Positions 1 through 12,600 of a DNA stretch of 64,000 nucleotides are shown here, in pieces. This DNA comes from Streptomyces sp. NBC_00878. Its GTDB lineage: Bacteria > Actinomycetota > Actinomycetes > Streptomycetales > Streptomycetaceae. The notes beneath the pieces are model-generated. The model did no database searches and was not told where the DNA came from. It saw nothing but the letters and a program-made list of their open reading frames with translations. Position numbers and translations under genes: made by a program. Within the stretch, counting starts at the first letter, position 1; each line of letters starts with the position of its first letter. The stretch lies in contig NZ_JAPEOK010000001.1 of assembly GCF_026341515.1 (NCBI RefSeq), positions 186,001 through 250,000 on the forward strand, written 5' to 3'.

Positions 1-3000
1 GGCTCGCGGGGCGCAGCAGGAGGGCGTCGGCGGTGGCGACGGGTGCTCCGGTGGCGTCGGCGAGGAGCACGGAGACGGTGCTCGCGCCGGTGCGGGTGAG
101 GCGGACCCTCAGGCGAGTGGCGCCGGTGGCGTGGACTTCGACGCCGCTCCAGGAGAACGGGACCGCCGGGTCGCCGTCGAGGGCCTGGAGGGCGTGCAGG
201 GCGGCTTCGGCGAGCGCCGGGTGGAGGGCGAAGCGGGCGGCTTCGGGGCCCTGGCCCGCCGGCAGGGCGACTTCGGCGTAGGACTCGGTGCCGGTGCGCC
301 ACAGGGCGGTCAGCAGGCGGCGTTCGGGGCCGTAGGAGAAGCCGGCGGCGGCCAGGTCGTCGTAGAGCCCGGTCACGTCGGCGGGTTCGGCGCCGGGCGG
401 GGGCCAGGCGGTGAGGTTCTCGGCGGGGGCGCCGGTCTCGGGGACGAGGGTGCCGGAGGCGTGCAGCAGCCAGGGGCCGTCCTCGTCGGGGGCGGCGGCC
501 GTGGAGTGGACGGTGAAGGAGCGGCGGGCGCCCTCGTCGGCGCCGACCCGGATCTGGAGGGCGACGGTGCTGTCCGGGGGGAGGGTGAGCGGGGTGTGCA
601 GGGTGAGTTCCTCGACGCGGCCGTGGCCGAAGGGGTCTCCGGCCGCGACGGCGAGTTCGACGAACGCGGTGCCGGGCAGGACGGGCCGGTCGCCGAGGGC
701 GTAGCCGTCGAGCCAGGGGTGGTCGGGCGCGGAGATCCGGCCGGTGAGGACGGCGCCGTCGGCGTCGGCGAGCCGGACGAAGGCGCCCAGCAGGGGGTGG
801 CTGAGAGCGCCCATGCCCGCGGTGGTGACGTCGGCGGTGCGGCGGCGGCCCTCGGGCCAGTGCCGGCGCCGCTGGAAGGGGTAGGTGGGCAGTTCGGGGA
901 GGTCGCCGGGGCGGGCGGGGACGTCGGCGAAGACGCGGGCCCAGCGGGGGTCGGCGCCGCCGGTCCAGGCCTGGGCGAGGGCGGTGCGCAGCCGGGCCGG
1001 TCCGCCCTCGCCGCGGCGCAGGGTGCCGGTGACCGCGGCGTCGTGCTCCTCGGCCTCCACGCACTGCTGGACGGAGGTGACGAGGACGGGGTGCGGGCTG
1101 GGCTCGACGAACAGCCGGTGCCCGTCGGCGAGCAGGGCCCGCACGGCGTCGGCGAACCGCACCGGCTCCCGCATGTTGCGGCACCAGTAGGCGGCGTCGA
1201 GGCGGGCCGTGTCGAGGGGGCCGCCAGTGACGGTGGAGTAGAACGGCACCGGGCTGCTGCGCGGAGTCAACTGGGCGAGGTCCGCCATCAGTTGCTCGCG
1301 CAGGGCCTCGACGAACGGAGAGTGTCCCGGGCTGGCGGCGCCGGGGATGCGGCGGGCCTGTACGTCGTCGGCCGCGCAGGCGGTCACGAAGGCGTCGCAG
1401 GCGTCGGGGTCGCCGGTCAGGGCGACGGAGGCGGGTCCGTTGACGGCGGCGATCCACAGCCGGTCGGCCCACGGGGCGAGCCGTTCGCGGACCTGGTCCT
1501 CGGGCAGCAGCACGGAGGCCATGCCGCCGCTGACGGTGAGCGTGCGCAGGGCGCGGCTGCGCAGGACGACGACGCGTACGGCGTCCTCCAGGCCGAGCCC
1601 GCCCGCGAGGTGGGCGGCGGCGATCTCGCCCTGCGAGTGACCGACCACGGCGTCGGGCGTGACGCCGTACGCCTCCCAGGTGCGGGCGAGCGACACCATG
1701 ACGGTGAACAGCACCGGCTGGATGACGTCGATGCGGTCGGGGTCGGCGTCCCGGGGTTCGCCGCGCAGGACGGACAGCACGTCCCAGTCGACGAGTTCCC
1801 GCACGGCAGCCGCGCAGGCGTGGGCGCTTTCCGCGAACACCGGTTCGGTGTCGAGGAGTTCGCGGGCCATGCCGAGCCACTGGGAGCCCTGGCCGGGCAG
1901 CACGAACGCGGTCCGGCCGGTCACCGCCGTGCCCTCGGTCACGGTGTCGTGCGGGCGGCCCTCGGCGAGCGCGGTCAGCCCGACGAGCAGGGTGTCCCGG
2001 TCGGCGGCCAGGACGGCGGCCCGGCGGCCGAGGGGGGTACGGCCGAGCGCGAGGGAGCGGGAGACGGTGTCGGCCGGGAGGGCGGGGTTGGCGGTGAGGT
2101 GGCTCAGCAGGCGGCCGGCCTGTGCGCGCAGGGCGGTGGCGCTCTTGGCGGAGAGGAGGGCGGGCAGCACCCCGGGGGTGCCGTCGGGGGCGTCCGGTGC
2201 GGCCTCCTCGCGCGGCGCCTGTTCCAGGATCACGTGCGCGTTGGTCCCGCTCACTCCGAACGACGAGACGCCCGCCCGGCGCGGTCCGGCCTCGTCGGAC
2301 CAGGGCCGGGCCTCGGCGAGCAGTCGTACGGTGCCGGCGGACCAGTCGACGAACGGGGTCGGCTCGTCGGCGTGGAGCGTGCGGGGCAGGCTGCCCCGGC
2401 GGATGGCCTGGACCATCTTGATGATGCCGCCGACGCCCGCGGCGGCCTGGGTGTGCCCGATGTTGGACTTCAACGAGCCCAGCCACAGCGGCCGTCCGGC
2501 GGGGCGCGCGGTGCCGTAGGCGGCGAGCAGTGCGTCGGCTTCGATGGGGTCGCCCAGCCTGGTACCGGTGCCGTGTGCCTCGACGGCGTCGATGTCGGCG
2601 GGGGTCAGGCCCGCGTCGGCGAGGGCGTCGCGGATGACCCGCTGCTGGGAGGGACCGTTGGGGGCGCTCAGCCCGTTGGAGGCGCCGTCCTGGTTGACGG
2701 CCGTCCCCCGTACGACGGCCAGCACCGGATGCCCGAGGCGCCGGGCGTCGGAGAGCCGCTCGACGACGAGGACACCGACGCCCTCGCTCCAGCCGGCCCC
2801 GTCGGCGGCGGCGCCGAACGCCTTGCACCGGCCGTCGGGCGCCAGGGAGCCCTGCCGGGAGAGCATGACGTGCACGTCGGGCGTCGACATGACGGTGACG
2901 CCGCCGGCCAGCGCGAGATCGCACTCCCCCGCGCGCAGTGAGCGCACGGCCAGGTGCAGGGCGACGAGCGAGGAGGAGCAGGCCGTGTCGACCGTGACGG

Positions 3001-3595
3001 CCGGGCCCTCCAGGCCGAGGACGTAGGAGAGCCGCCCGGACAGCACGCTGTTGGAGACGCCGGTGGAGCCGTGGCCGTCGATGCCGCCCTCGACGGCGGT
3101 CAGCAGGCCGGCGTAGTCCTGCTGGGAGACGCCCGCGAACACGCCGGTACGGCTGCCCTTGAGGGCGCGGGTGTCGAGCCCGGCCCGCTCCAGGGCCTCC
3201 CAGGAGCTTTCGAGCAGCAGCCGCTGCTGGGGGTCCATGGAGTGGGCCTCGCGCGGCGAGATGCCGAAGAACGCGGCGTCGAAGGCGGCGATGTCGTCGA
3301 GGAAGCCGCCCTCGCGGACGTAGCAGGTGCCTTCCTTGGCGGGGTCGGGGTCGTAGAGGGACGCAAGGTCCCAGCCCCGGTCGGTGGGGAAGCCGGCGAT
3401 GGCGTCGCGGCCCTCGTCGACGAGCCGCCACAGGTCGTCGGGGCTCGCCACCCCGCCGGGGTAGCGGCAGGCCATGCCGACGACGGCGATCGGTTCCCGG
3501 GCAGCCGACTCCAGCTCGCCCAGCCGCCCCCGCGTCCGGTGCAGTTCCGCGGCGACCTGCTTGAGGTAGTCGCGGAGTTCGTTGTCCTCAGCCAT
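1..3595 (-). CDS. Type I modular PKS, module 7 (KS-AT-DH..., 3' end outside window)
   Basis: Fourth PKS gene of the collinear series, partial: it starts at ATG 3595 and is still open at base 1. The N-terminus ([16 protein letters not shown]...) is a class 1 docking coiled coil, so it accepts the chain from the upstream gene. KS (about residues 33-460) has the active VDTACSSS motif. The AT has GQGSQW and GHSQGE, but in place of YASH (methylmalonyl) or HAFH (malonyl) it reads [10 protein letters not shown] (His758), the length and form of ethyl/alkylmalonyl ATs (IPGVDTAGHS type). The DH is degenerate: the catalytic His position reads Tyr ([14 protein letters not shown]) and the second catalytic Asp reads Glu ([10 protein letters not shown]), so dehydration is unlikely. 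KR, ACP and anything further lie outside. It starts 9 bp after the stop of the preceding PKS gene, so it is probably co-transcribed. Inference: module 7 adds an alkylmalonyl unit and leaves a hydroxyl if a KR follows. Confidence 0.95.
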   Translation of the reverse strand, partial: MAEDNELRDYLKQVAAELHRTRGRLGELESAAREPIAVVGMACRYPGGVASPDDLWRLVDEGRDAIAGFPTDRGWDLASLYDPDPAKEGTCYVREGGFLDDIAAFDAAFFGISPREAHSMDPQQRLLLESSWEALERAGLDTRALKGSRTGVFAGVSQQDYAGLLTAVEGGIDGHGSTGVSNSVLSGRLSYVLGLEGPAVTVDTACSSSLVALHLAVRSLRAGECDLALAGGVTVMSTPDVHVMLSRQGSLAPDGRCKAFGAAADGAGWSEGVGVLVVERLSDARRLGHPVLAVVRGTAVNQDGASNGLSAPNGPSQQRVIRDALADAGLTPADIDAVEAHGTGTRLGDPIEADALLAAYGTARPAGRPLWLGSLKSNIGHTQAAAGVGGIIKMVQAIRRGSLPRTLHADEPTPFVDWSAGTVRLLAEARPWSDEAGPRRAGVSSFGVSGTNAHVILEQAPREEAAPDAPDGTPGVLPALLSAKSATALRAQAGRLLSHLTANPALPADTVSRSLALGRTPLGRRAAVLAADRDTLLVGLTALAEGRPHDTVTEGTAVTGRTAFVLPGQGSQWLGMARELLDTEPVFAESAHACAAAVRELVDWDVLSVLRGEPRDADPDRIDVIQPVLFTVMVSLARTWEAYGVTPDAVVGHSQGEIAAAHLAGGLGLEDAVRVVVLRSRALRTLTVSGGMASVLLPEDQVRERLAPWADRLWIAAVNGPASVALTGDPDACDAFVTACAADDVQARRIPGAASPGHSPFVEALREQLMADLAQLTPRSSPVPFYSTVTGGPLDTARLDAAYWCRNMREPVRFADAVRALLADGHRLFVEPSPHPVLVTSVQQCVEAEEHDAAVTGTLRRGEGGPARLRTALAQAWTGGADPRWARVFADVPARPGDLPELPTYPFQRRRHWPEGRRRTADVTTAGMGALSHPLLGAFVRLADADGAVLTGRISAPDHPWLDGYALGDRPVLPGTAFVELAVAAGDPFGHGRVEELTLHTPLTLPPDSTVALQIRVGADEGARRSFTVHSTAAAPDEDGPWLLHASGTLVPETGAPAENLTAWPPPGAEPADVTGLYDDLAAAGFSYGPERRLLTALWRTGTESYAEVALPAGQGPEAARFALHPALAEAALHALQALDGDPAVPFSWSGVEVHATGATRLRVRLTRTGASTVSVLLADATGAPVATADALLLRPAS

Positions 3596-3604
3596 GCGAA
3601 CCGT

Positions 3605-6600
3605 TCACTCCTTGCCGAGTTCGGTGCGGATGAAGTCCAGGAGCTCGTCGTCCGAGGCGGCGGCGAGCCGGGTGTCGACGTCGGCCTCGACCGGTGCCGG
3701 ACCGGCCGCCCCGGCCTCGGCCAGGGCCCGCAGCCGTGCGGCGAACCGGGGCCGTTCGGGGTCGCCCGCGTCCAGTTCGGCGAACGCCGACTCCAACTGG
3801 CCGAGGAGGACGGGCAGTTCGGGCCGGGTGGCCTCGGTTCCCGTGCCGAGCCGCCGGTCGAGTTCCGCGGCGAGCGCGGTGGGGGTCGGGTGGTCGAAGA
3901 CCAGGGCGGCGGGCAGCGCCAACCCGGTGGCCGCGGCGAGGGTGTTACGCAGCTCCACCGCGGTCAGCGAGTCGAACCCGACCTCGCGAAAGGCGCGATT
4001 CGGGTCGACGCCGTCGGCCGAGGGATGGTCGAGGACGGCGGCGGCGCGGGAGCGCACCAGGTCCAGCAGGGCGCGGAAGCGGTCCGCCGGGGCGAGGGCG
4101 GCGAGCCCGGTGCCGGGGACCGGGTCGACGACCGTACGGGCCGGTGCGGCACCGGCCGGGACCAGGTCGCGCAGGGCCGCGGGCAGTGTGCCGGCCTCGG
4201 CGCGCGCCCGCAGGGCGGTCCGGTCGGTGCGCATCGGCAGCAGGACGGCGTCCCGGGCCGCCCACGCCTGGTCGAACAGGTTCAGGCCCTGTGCGGCGTC
4301 CAGGGGCAGGACACCCGCCTTGGCCATGCGCCTGCGGTCGAGTTCGCCGATCCGGGCGCCCATACCGCCGCCGGTGCCCCACAGGCCCCACGCGAGCGAG
4401 GTGGCGGGCAGTCCGGCACTGCGGCGGGTACGGGCGAGGGCGTCCAGGACGGCGTTGGCCGCCGCGTAGTTGGCCTGGCCCGCGCCGCCCAGGGTGCCGA
4501 CGGCCGAGGAGAACAGGACGAACCGGTCCAGGTCCAGACCCCGGGTCAGCTCGTGCAGGTGGTGGGCCGCGTCCGCCTTGGCGCGCAGCACGGTGTCGAT
4601 CCGCTCGGCGGTGAGCGAGGTGAGGACACCGTCGTCGGTGACCCCGGCCGTGTGGACGACGCCGGTCAGCGGACGGTCGTCCGGGATGCCGTTGATCAGG
4701 GCGGCGAGCGCGTCCCGGTCCCCGGCGTCGCAGGCCGCGAACACCGGCCGGGCTCCAGCCTGTTCGAGGTCGGTGGCGAGTTCGTCGGCGCCCGGCGCGG
4801 TGGCGCCGCTGCGGCTGACCAGCAGCAGGTCCCGTATGCCGTGGACGCTCGCCAGATGCCGGGCGACGAGCGCGCCCAGCTCACCGGTCGCCCCGGTGAT
4901 CAGCACGGTGCCGGACGCGCGCGCCTCGACGGCCGGTTCCGGGTCCGCCACGGTGAGCCGCAGCACGTGCGGCCGGCCCTGGCGGACGGCGAGTTGGGAC
5001 TCGCCGCCCTGGTGGGCGGTGGCGATGGCGGACGCCAGCTCGGGCGCGTCCACGGTGTCGTCGTCGAGGTCGATCAGGAGCAGCCGGTCGGCGTGCTCGG
5101 CCTGCGCGGACAGCGCGAGCCCCCAGGCGGCGGCCCGCGCGGGCCCCCCGGTGGTGGCCCCGCCGGTCACCGTGATGACACGAGCCGCCGAGAGCCGCTC
5201 GTCGGTGAGGACGGCTTGCAGCAGCGCGAGCGCGTCGTGCGCGGAACGCCGTACCGCTTCCGGGCCGTCAGTGCCGGGTGCGGTCTCCAGTGCGAGGACG
5301 ATCAACTCGGCGCCCTCCGCGACGGATTCGGGCCCCGCGTGCGCCGTACCTCCCAGCGCTTCGGCGAGGATCCCGGCCCGCCCTTCGGGCCTCCCGACGA
5401 CCGCCCAGTGCGCGCCGGTCGCGGGCTTCTGCGGCTCGACCGGGCGCCACTCGGGCGCGTACAGCTCGGGGGTGTCGGGGGCGGCGGCGTGGCGGGTGGT
5501 CTCCAGCCAGTACGGCACGTGCTGGAAGGCGTACGTCGGCAGCTGGGCGCGGCGGGCTCCGGGCAGCAGCGCCGCCCAGTCGACGACGACACCGCGCACG
5601 TGCAGCCGCCCGAGCGCGACGGCCAGGCTCCGCGTCTCCTCCCGCCCGGTGCGCAGCGCGCCCAGGGCGAGCACGCCGGGGGCGGTGTCCTCGACGAGGG
5701 TGACGAGGGAACCGTCCGGGCCGAGTTCGAGGACGGTCGTGACGTCCTGGTCCCGCACGGTCCTGACCCCGTCGGCGAAGCGGACGGCGGCGCGGACGTG
5801 GCGTACCCAGTACTCGGGGGTGGCCAGCTCCTCCCCCGCGATCTCGCCGGTGACGTTCGAGACGACCGGGATCACCGGCGCCTCGTACGCCACGTCGCCC
5901 AGTACCTGGGCGAAGTCGTCCAGCATCGGGTCCATCAGTCCCGAGTGGAACGCGTGGCTCACCTTGAGCTGCTTCACCCGGCGGCCCTGAGCCGCGAACC
6001 CGTCCGCGACCTCCTTGACGGCGACCTCCTCACCGGAAAGCACCAACGCACGGGGGCCGTTGACAGCCGCGAGCCAGACACCGGGGGTGTCGGTCAGTTC
6101 GGACTCCTCCGCCTCCACGGCCCACATGGCACCGCCGGACGGCAACTCCTGCATGAGTCGGCCGCGTGCGGCTACGACCCGGCAGGCGTCCTCCAGCGAC
6201 CACACCCCCGCGACGAAAGCGGCCACCAACTCGCCCAGGGAATGCCCGAGTACGACGTCGGGACGCACTCCCCAGGACTCCAGCAGCCGGTACAGCGCGA
6301 CCTCGACCGCGAACAACGCGGGCTGGGCGAGACCGGTCTCCGCCAACTCCTCAGCCGTGCCGTCGAACACCGCCTCCCTCAGCGCCAACCCCTCAAAAGC
6401 GGCGCACACTTCATCGAACGCGGCGGCAAACACCCCGTACGCCTCGTACAACTCCCGCCCCATCCCCACCCGTTGCGACCCCTGACCCGAGAACACCACC
6501 GCGAGCCCCCCGTCCGCCGGGGTGTCGGTGACGGTGGGGCCGTCGGTGGCGAGGGCGGCGAGGGCCTGGTGGAGGCCGTCCCGGTCGGTGGCGGCGAGGA

Positions 6601-9600
6601 CGGTGGCGGTGGGCAGGACGGCGCGGGTGGTGGCGAGGGAGCGGGCCAGGTCGCCGGGGGTCAACTGTGGGTGGACCGTGAGGTGTTCGGCGTGGCGGGC
6701 GGCCTGGGCGCGCAGGGCGGTGTGGTCCCAGGCGGACAGCACGATCGGTACAACACCGGCGGGAGGATGCTCGGTTGGGGCCTCGGCCTCCGGCTCCGTC
6801 TGCTCCCCCTGTTCCGCCTGTTCCGCCTGTTCCGCCTGTTCCAGGATGACGTGGGCGTTCGTCCCGCTGATACCGAAGGAGGAGACGCCCGCGCGGCGGG
6901 GTCGTCCCGTCTCCGGCCAGGGCTGGTTCTCGGTGAGCAGTTCGACGGAGCCGGCGGACCAGTCCACCTCCGGGGTGGGCTCGTCGATGTGCAGGGTCTT
7001 CGGCAGGAGGCCTTCGCGCAGGGCGAGGACGGTTTTGATGATCCCGCCGACGCCCGCGGCGGCCTGGGTGTGGCCGATGTTGGACTTCAACGAGCCGAGC
7101 AGCAAGGGCCGTTCGCGGTTCTGGCCGTAGGTCTCCAGGAGCGCCTGGGCCTCGATGGGGTCGCCGAGCCTGGTTCCGGTGCCGTGCGCCTCGACGGCGT
7201 CGACCTCGTCGGGGGCGAGCCCGGCGCCGGCCAGCGCGTCGTGGATGACACGTTGCTGGGAGGGGCCGTTGGGCGCGGTGAGACCGTTGGAGGCGCCGTC
7301 CTGGTTGATCGCGCTGCCGCGTACGACGGCCAGCACCGCGTGGCCGTTGCGGTGGGCGTCCGAGAGGCGCTCGACGACGAGCATGCCCGCGCCCTCGGCG
7401 AGGGCGAAGCCGTCTGCGGCGGTGGCGAACGCCTTGCTGCGGCCGTCGCGGGCGAGGGCCTGCTGGCGGCTGAAGCCGACGAAGGAGGAGGGTTCGGACA
7501 TGACAGCCGCGCCGCCCGCGAGGGCCAGGTCGCACTCCCCGGCGCGCAGCGCCTGCACGGCGAGGTGCAGCGCGACCAGGGAGGAGGAGCAGGCGGTGTC
7601 GACGGTGACCGCCGGGCCCTGGAGGCCGAGGGTGTAAGAGATGCGGCCGGAAGCGACACTGGCAGCGGCGCCGGTGGCGAAGTAGCCCTCGACGTCGCCG
7701 ACGGCGTCCAACAGACGTGTGGTGTGGCCCTGTTCGCTGATGCCGACGTAGACGCCGGTGCGGGAGCCGCGCAAGGTGGTCGGGACGATCCCGGCGCGCT
7801 CCAGGGCCTCCCAGGAGGTCTCCAGGAGGAGTCGCTGCTGGGGGTCCATGGAGAGGGCCTCGCGCGGCGAGATCCCGAAGAATCCGGCGTCGAAGAGGGC
7901 CGCGTCGTGCAGGAAGCCGCCCTGGTCGACGTAGCTGGAGTCGGCGGTGGCCTCGTCGGGGTCGTACAGCCGGTGCAGGGGCCAGCCCCGGTCGGCGGGG
8001 AAGCCGCTGACGAGGTCGGCGCCCTCGGTGACCGCCCGCCACAGCTCCTCGGGGGAGCCGATGCCGCCGGGGAAGCGGCAGCTCATGGCGACGACGGCGA
8101 TGGGTTCGTCGCGGTCGGCGGCGCGGACCACGACTGGGGCCGCCGGGCGGTCCTGGGCACCGAAGAGCCTCTCGCCGAGGTAGGCGGCGAGGGCGGTCGC
8201 GGTGGGCTGGTCGAAGACGAGCGTGGAGGGCAGCCGGACGCCGGTCGCGGTGGCGAGCCGGTTGCGCAGGTCGACAGCGGTCAGGGAGTCGAAGCCGAGG
8301 TCGCGGAAGGCCCGTTTGGGGTCGACGGCGTCCGCGCCCGCGTGGCCGAGGACTCCGGCGGCGTGTTCGCGGACGAGGTCGCGCAGGGCGCGGGTACGGG
8401 CGCCCTGGTCGAGTCCGGCGAGGGTGCGGGCCAGTTCGGAGGCGGGGGCGGCGGCTCCGGCGGGCTGCTCGTCCTCGGACCGCGGGCGGGCCTCGGGGAG
8501 TTCGTCGAGGAGGTGGCTGGGGCGGCTGGTGGTGAAGACCTCGGCGAAGCGGGGCCAGTCGACGTCGGCGAGGAGCACGGAGACATCACCGTCGGCGAGG
8601 ACGGTGCGCAGTCCGGCGACGGCCGTCTCGGGCTCGATGACGGGCAGGCCGGTCAGCCGCAGCTGGTCGTAGATGGTGTCGGAGACCATGCCGCCACCCG
8701 CCCAGGGACCCCAGGCGACGGAGAGCGTGGGGACGCCGTCGGCGCTGCGACGCTCGGCGCGGGCGTCGAGGACAGCGTTGCCCGCGGCGTAGACGCCGTG
8801 GTCGGCGGCGCCCCAGACGGCGGTGACGGAGGAGAAGTAGACGACGGCGTCCAACTGGGCCGGATCGAGGGCGGCTTCGACGTTGTCGATGCCGGTGACC
8901 TTGGCGGCCAGCACGGCGGTGAGGTCCTCGAACGGCGCCTCGGCGACGGGTCCGCCGACGCCGACTCCGGCCGCGTGGACGACGGCCCGGATCAGGTCGC
9001 CGTCGCGTTGGAGGTCGTCCAGGGTGGCGGCGACGGCGGCCCGGTCGGCGGTGTCGCAGGCGACGAGGGTGACCTTCGTGCCCGACTCCTCCAGTTCGGC
9101 GGCGAGTTCGGTGGCACCCGGCGCCTCGGGCCCCCGGCGGCTGAGCAGGATCAGGTGCTCGGCGCCGTCCTCCGCGAGCCAGCGGGCGATGTGCGTACCG
9201 AGGGCGCCGGTGCCGCCGGTGACCAGGACGGTGCCGTTCGGGCGCCAGCCGGGGTTGGGGTGGGCGGGCGGCCCGGTGTGGACCAGGCGGCGGGCGAGGA
9301 CGCCGGCGGGGCGCAGGGCGACCTGGTCCTCACCGTCGACTCCGGCGAGGACGGTGAGGAGCTGGTCGACGGTGGCCGCGTCGAGGGCGGTCGGCAGGTC
9401 GATCAACCCGCCCCACTGGTGGGGCAGTTCGACGGCGGCGCAGCGGCCGAGCGCCCATACGGCGGCCTGCGCAGGGTCGGCGGGCCCGGCGTCGTCGGCG
9501 GTGCCCTGGGCGCCCTGGGTGAGGCACCACAGGGGCGCGGTGACGCCTGCTCTCACGAGCCCCTGGAAGAGGGCGAGCGTGGTGGCGAGGCCGGTCGGGA

Positions 9601-12600
9601 CGTCGGGGCTCGCCGGGTGCGGGGTCGTGTCGGCGCCGGTCAGCGTGACCACGGCGGTCGGGGCGGCTTCGCGGATCCGGTCGGCGAGGGTGTCGGGAGT
9701 GTCGTACGGCGAGACGCTCAACACGACGGCGTGCTCGGCGCGTTCGCGGACGGCGCCGGCGACCTCGCTGAGCGCGGTCGTCTCCGGCACGGCGATCAGC
9801 CAGGTGCCCGGCAGGGTGGCGGGGGCGGCCGGGGTGGTGAGGGGGCGCCAGTCGACGGCGTAGCGCCAGGCGTCGATGGTGTCGCGCTCGCGTCGGCCCT
9901 GCCGCCAGCCGGCGAGCGCGGGCAGGACGGCCGTCAGGGCGCCGCTGTCGGGCAGGTCGAGCACGGTGGCCAGCGCTCCGGCGTCCTGGGCGTCGACGGC
10001 CCGCCAGAAGTCGTCGTGCGCCGGGTCGGCCGTTCCGGTGCCCGTGGGCAGGGTCTGTGGCCAGATGCGGGTGTGCTGGAAGGCGTAGGTGGGCAGGTCG
10101 ACCGGTCGCGCGGGGCCTTCGGGGTAGGCGGGCGTCCAGTCGACGGGGACGCCGCCGACGCAGAGTTCGGCCAGGGAGGCGAGCATCCGGGCCGGTCCGC
10201 CCTCGTCGCGGCGCAGCGTGCCGGTGACGAGGGGTTCGACGTCGGCGTGCTCGGCGGTCTCGGTGAGCGGGGCGGTCAGCACCGGGTGAGGGCTGATCTC
10301 GACGAAGACGTGGTGTCCCGCCGTGAGAAGCCCGCTGACGGTCGGTTCGAGGCGGACGGTGGAGCGCAGGTTGCGGTACCAGTACTCGGCGTCCAGTCCG
10401 GCCGTGTCGAACAGCCCGGCCTCGACAGTGGAGTGGAACGGCACGGTGGCCGTCGTGGGCGTGATCCCGTGCAGCGCGGAGACGACCGCGTCCCGGATCT
10501 CCTCGACGTGCGCCGAGTGGGAGGCGTAGTCCACGTCCACCCTGCGGGCCCGTCCACCGCACGCGGTGACCTCGGCGAGCAGCTCCTCCGTGTCGGCGGG
10601 GGCACCCGCGACGACCACCGACGAGGGCCCGTTGACGGCGGCGATGTCGACGCGCCCGTCGGCCACGGCCTTCAGGGCCCGCGTCTCGTCGGCGGACATC
10701 TGGACGGAGACCATGGCACCCCGTCCGGAGAGCGCGAGGATGGCCTGCGAGCGCAGGGCGACCACGCGTGCGCCGTCCCGCAGGGTCAGCGCGCCCGCGA
10801 CGACGGCCGCCGCGATCTCCCCCTGCGAGTGCCCGACGACGGCGGCCGGTTCGACCCCGTAGGACCGCCAGACCTCGGCGAGCGACACCATCACGGCCCA
10901 CAACACGGGCTGGACTACGTCGACCCGCTCCAACTCGCCGTGCAGGACGTCCTTCAGCGACCAGTCGACGTACGCCGACAGCGCCCGCTCACACTCGGCC
11001 ATCCGTGCCGCGAACACCGGGGAGGAGTCGAGGAGTTCAAGCGCCATCCCCGTCCACTGCGACCCCTGACCCGGGAACACGAACACCGGTCCGCGCCCGG
11101 TCGGCTGGGCACAACCCGTGGTGACGGCCGGGGCGGTGGCGGTGCCGTCGGCCAAGGCGCGTACGGCGGCGAGGAGTTCGGCGCGGTCGCGGCCGACGGC
11201 GACGGCGCGGTGTTCGAAGAGGGTACGGCTCGACAGCAGGGCCCGGCCGACGTCGGTCGCGGTGCCGGGGCTGGTGTCGAGGTGGTCGGCGAGGCGGGCG
11301 GCCTGGGCGCGCAGGGCCTCGGGGGTGCGGGCGGACAGCAGCCAGGGGCGCGGGGCCGGTTCCTCGTCCGGGGTCTCGGCGGGGGTGTCGGCGGGGATCT
11401 CGGCGGGGGGTGCTTCGGGGGCCTGTTCGAGGATGACGTGGGCGTTGGTGCCGCTCATGCCGAAGGAGGAGACGCCCGCGCGGCGCGGTCGGCCGGTCTC
11501 GGGCCAGGGCTGGTTCTCGGCAAGTAGTTCGACGGAGCCGGTGGTCCAGTCGACCTGCCGGGTGGGCCGGTCGGCGTGGAGTGTGCGGGGCAGGACGCCC
11601 GCGCGCAGGGCGAGGACGGTCTTGATGACGCCGCCGACTCCGGCCGCCGCCATGGTGTGCCCGATGTTGGACTTCAACGAGCCGAGATACAGCGGGTGTT
11701 CGCGCTCCTGCCCGTAGGTCGCGAGCACGGCCTGGGCCTCGATCGGGTCGCCGAGCCGGGTGCCGGTGCCGTGGGCCTCGACGGCGTCGACCTCGTCGGG
11801 CCTGAGGCCGGCGTTGGCGAGGGCCTGGGCGATGACGCGCTGCTGAGCGGGACCGCTGGGGGCGGTGAGCCCGTTGGAGGCGCCGTCCTGGTTGATCGCG
11901 GAGCCCCGGACCACGGCCAGCACCGGGTGCCCGTTGCGGCGGGCGTCGGAGAGGCGTTCGACGACGAGGACGCCGACGCCCTCGCCCCAGCCGGTGCCGT
12001 CGGCGTCGTCGGAGAAGGCCTTGCAGCGGCCGTCGGAGGCGAGGCCGCCCTGGCGGGCGAACTCCAGGAAGCCGCCCATGGTGTTCATGACGGTGACACC
12101 GCCCGCGAGCGCCAGGTCGCACTCCCCCGCGCGCAGTGCCTGCCCGGCGAGGTGCAGGGCGACGAGCGACGACGAGCAGGCGGTGTCGACGGAGAGGGCG
12201 GGGCCCTCCAGGCCGAGGAGGTAGGAGACCCGGCCGGAGACGACGCTGCCGGCCGTGCCGGTCATGACGTGGCCCTCGGTCTCGGGGGACGCGGCCAGCA
12301 CCCCGGCGTAGTCGGAGCCCGCGGTGCCGGAGAAGACACCGGTTCGGGAGCCGCGCAGGGCGGCCGGATCGAGCCCGGCGCTCTCCAGGGCCTCCCAGGT
12401 GGTCTCCAGGAGTTGGCGCTGCTGGGGGTCCATGGCGAGGGCCTCGCGCGGGGAGATTCCGAAGAACCCGGCGTCGAACTCGGCCGCGTCGTGCAGGAAT
12501 CCGCCCACTGTCGGGGCACCCGCGTCGATGCGGCGCAGGGCGGCGGTGTCCCAGCCGCGGTCGCGGGGGAAGGGGGTGATGCCGTCGACGCCGTCGGTGA

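Noticed and set aside
131..11527. Very long open frames on the plus strand (up to 2857 codons) opposite the PKS genes
   Set aside because: They are Gly/Arg/Val-rich mirror frames caused by high GC; the minus strand shows full KS, AT, KR and ACP motifs.
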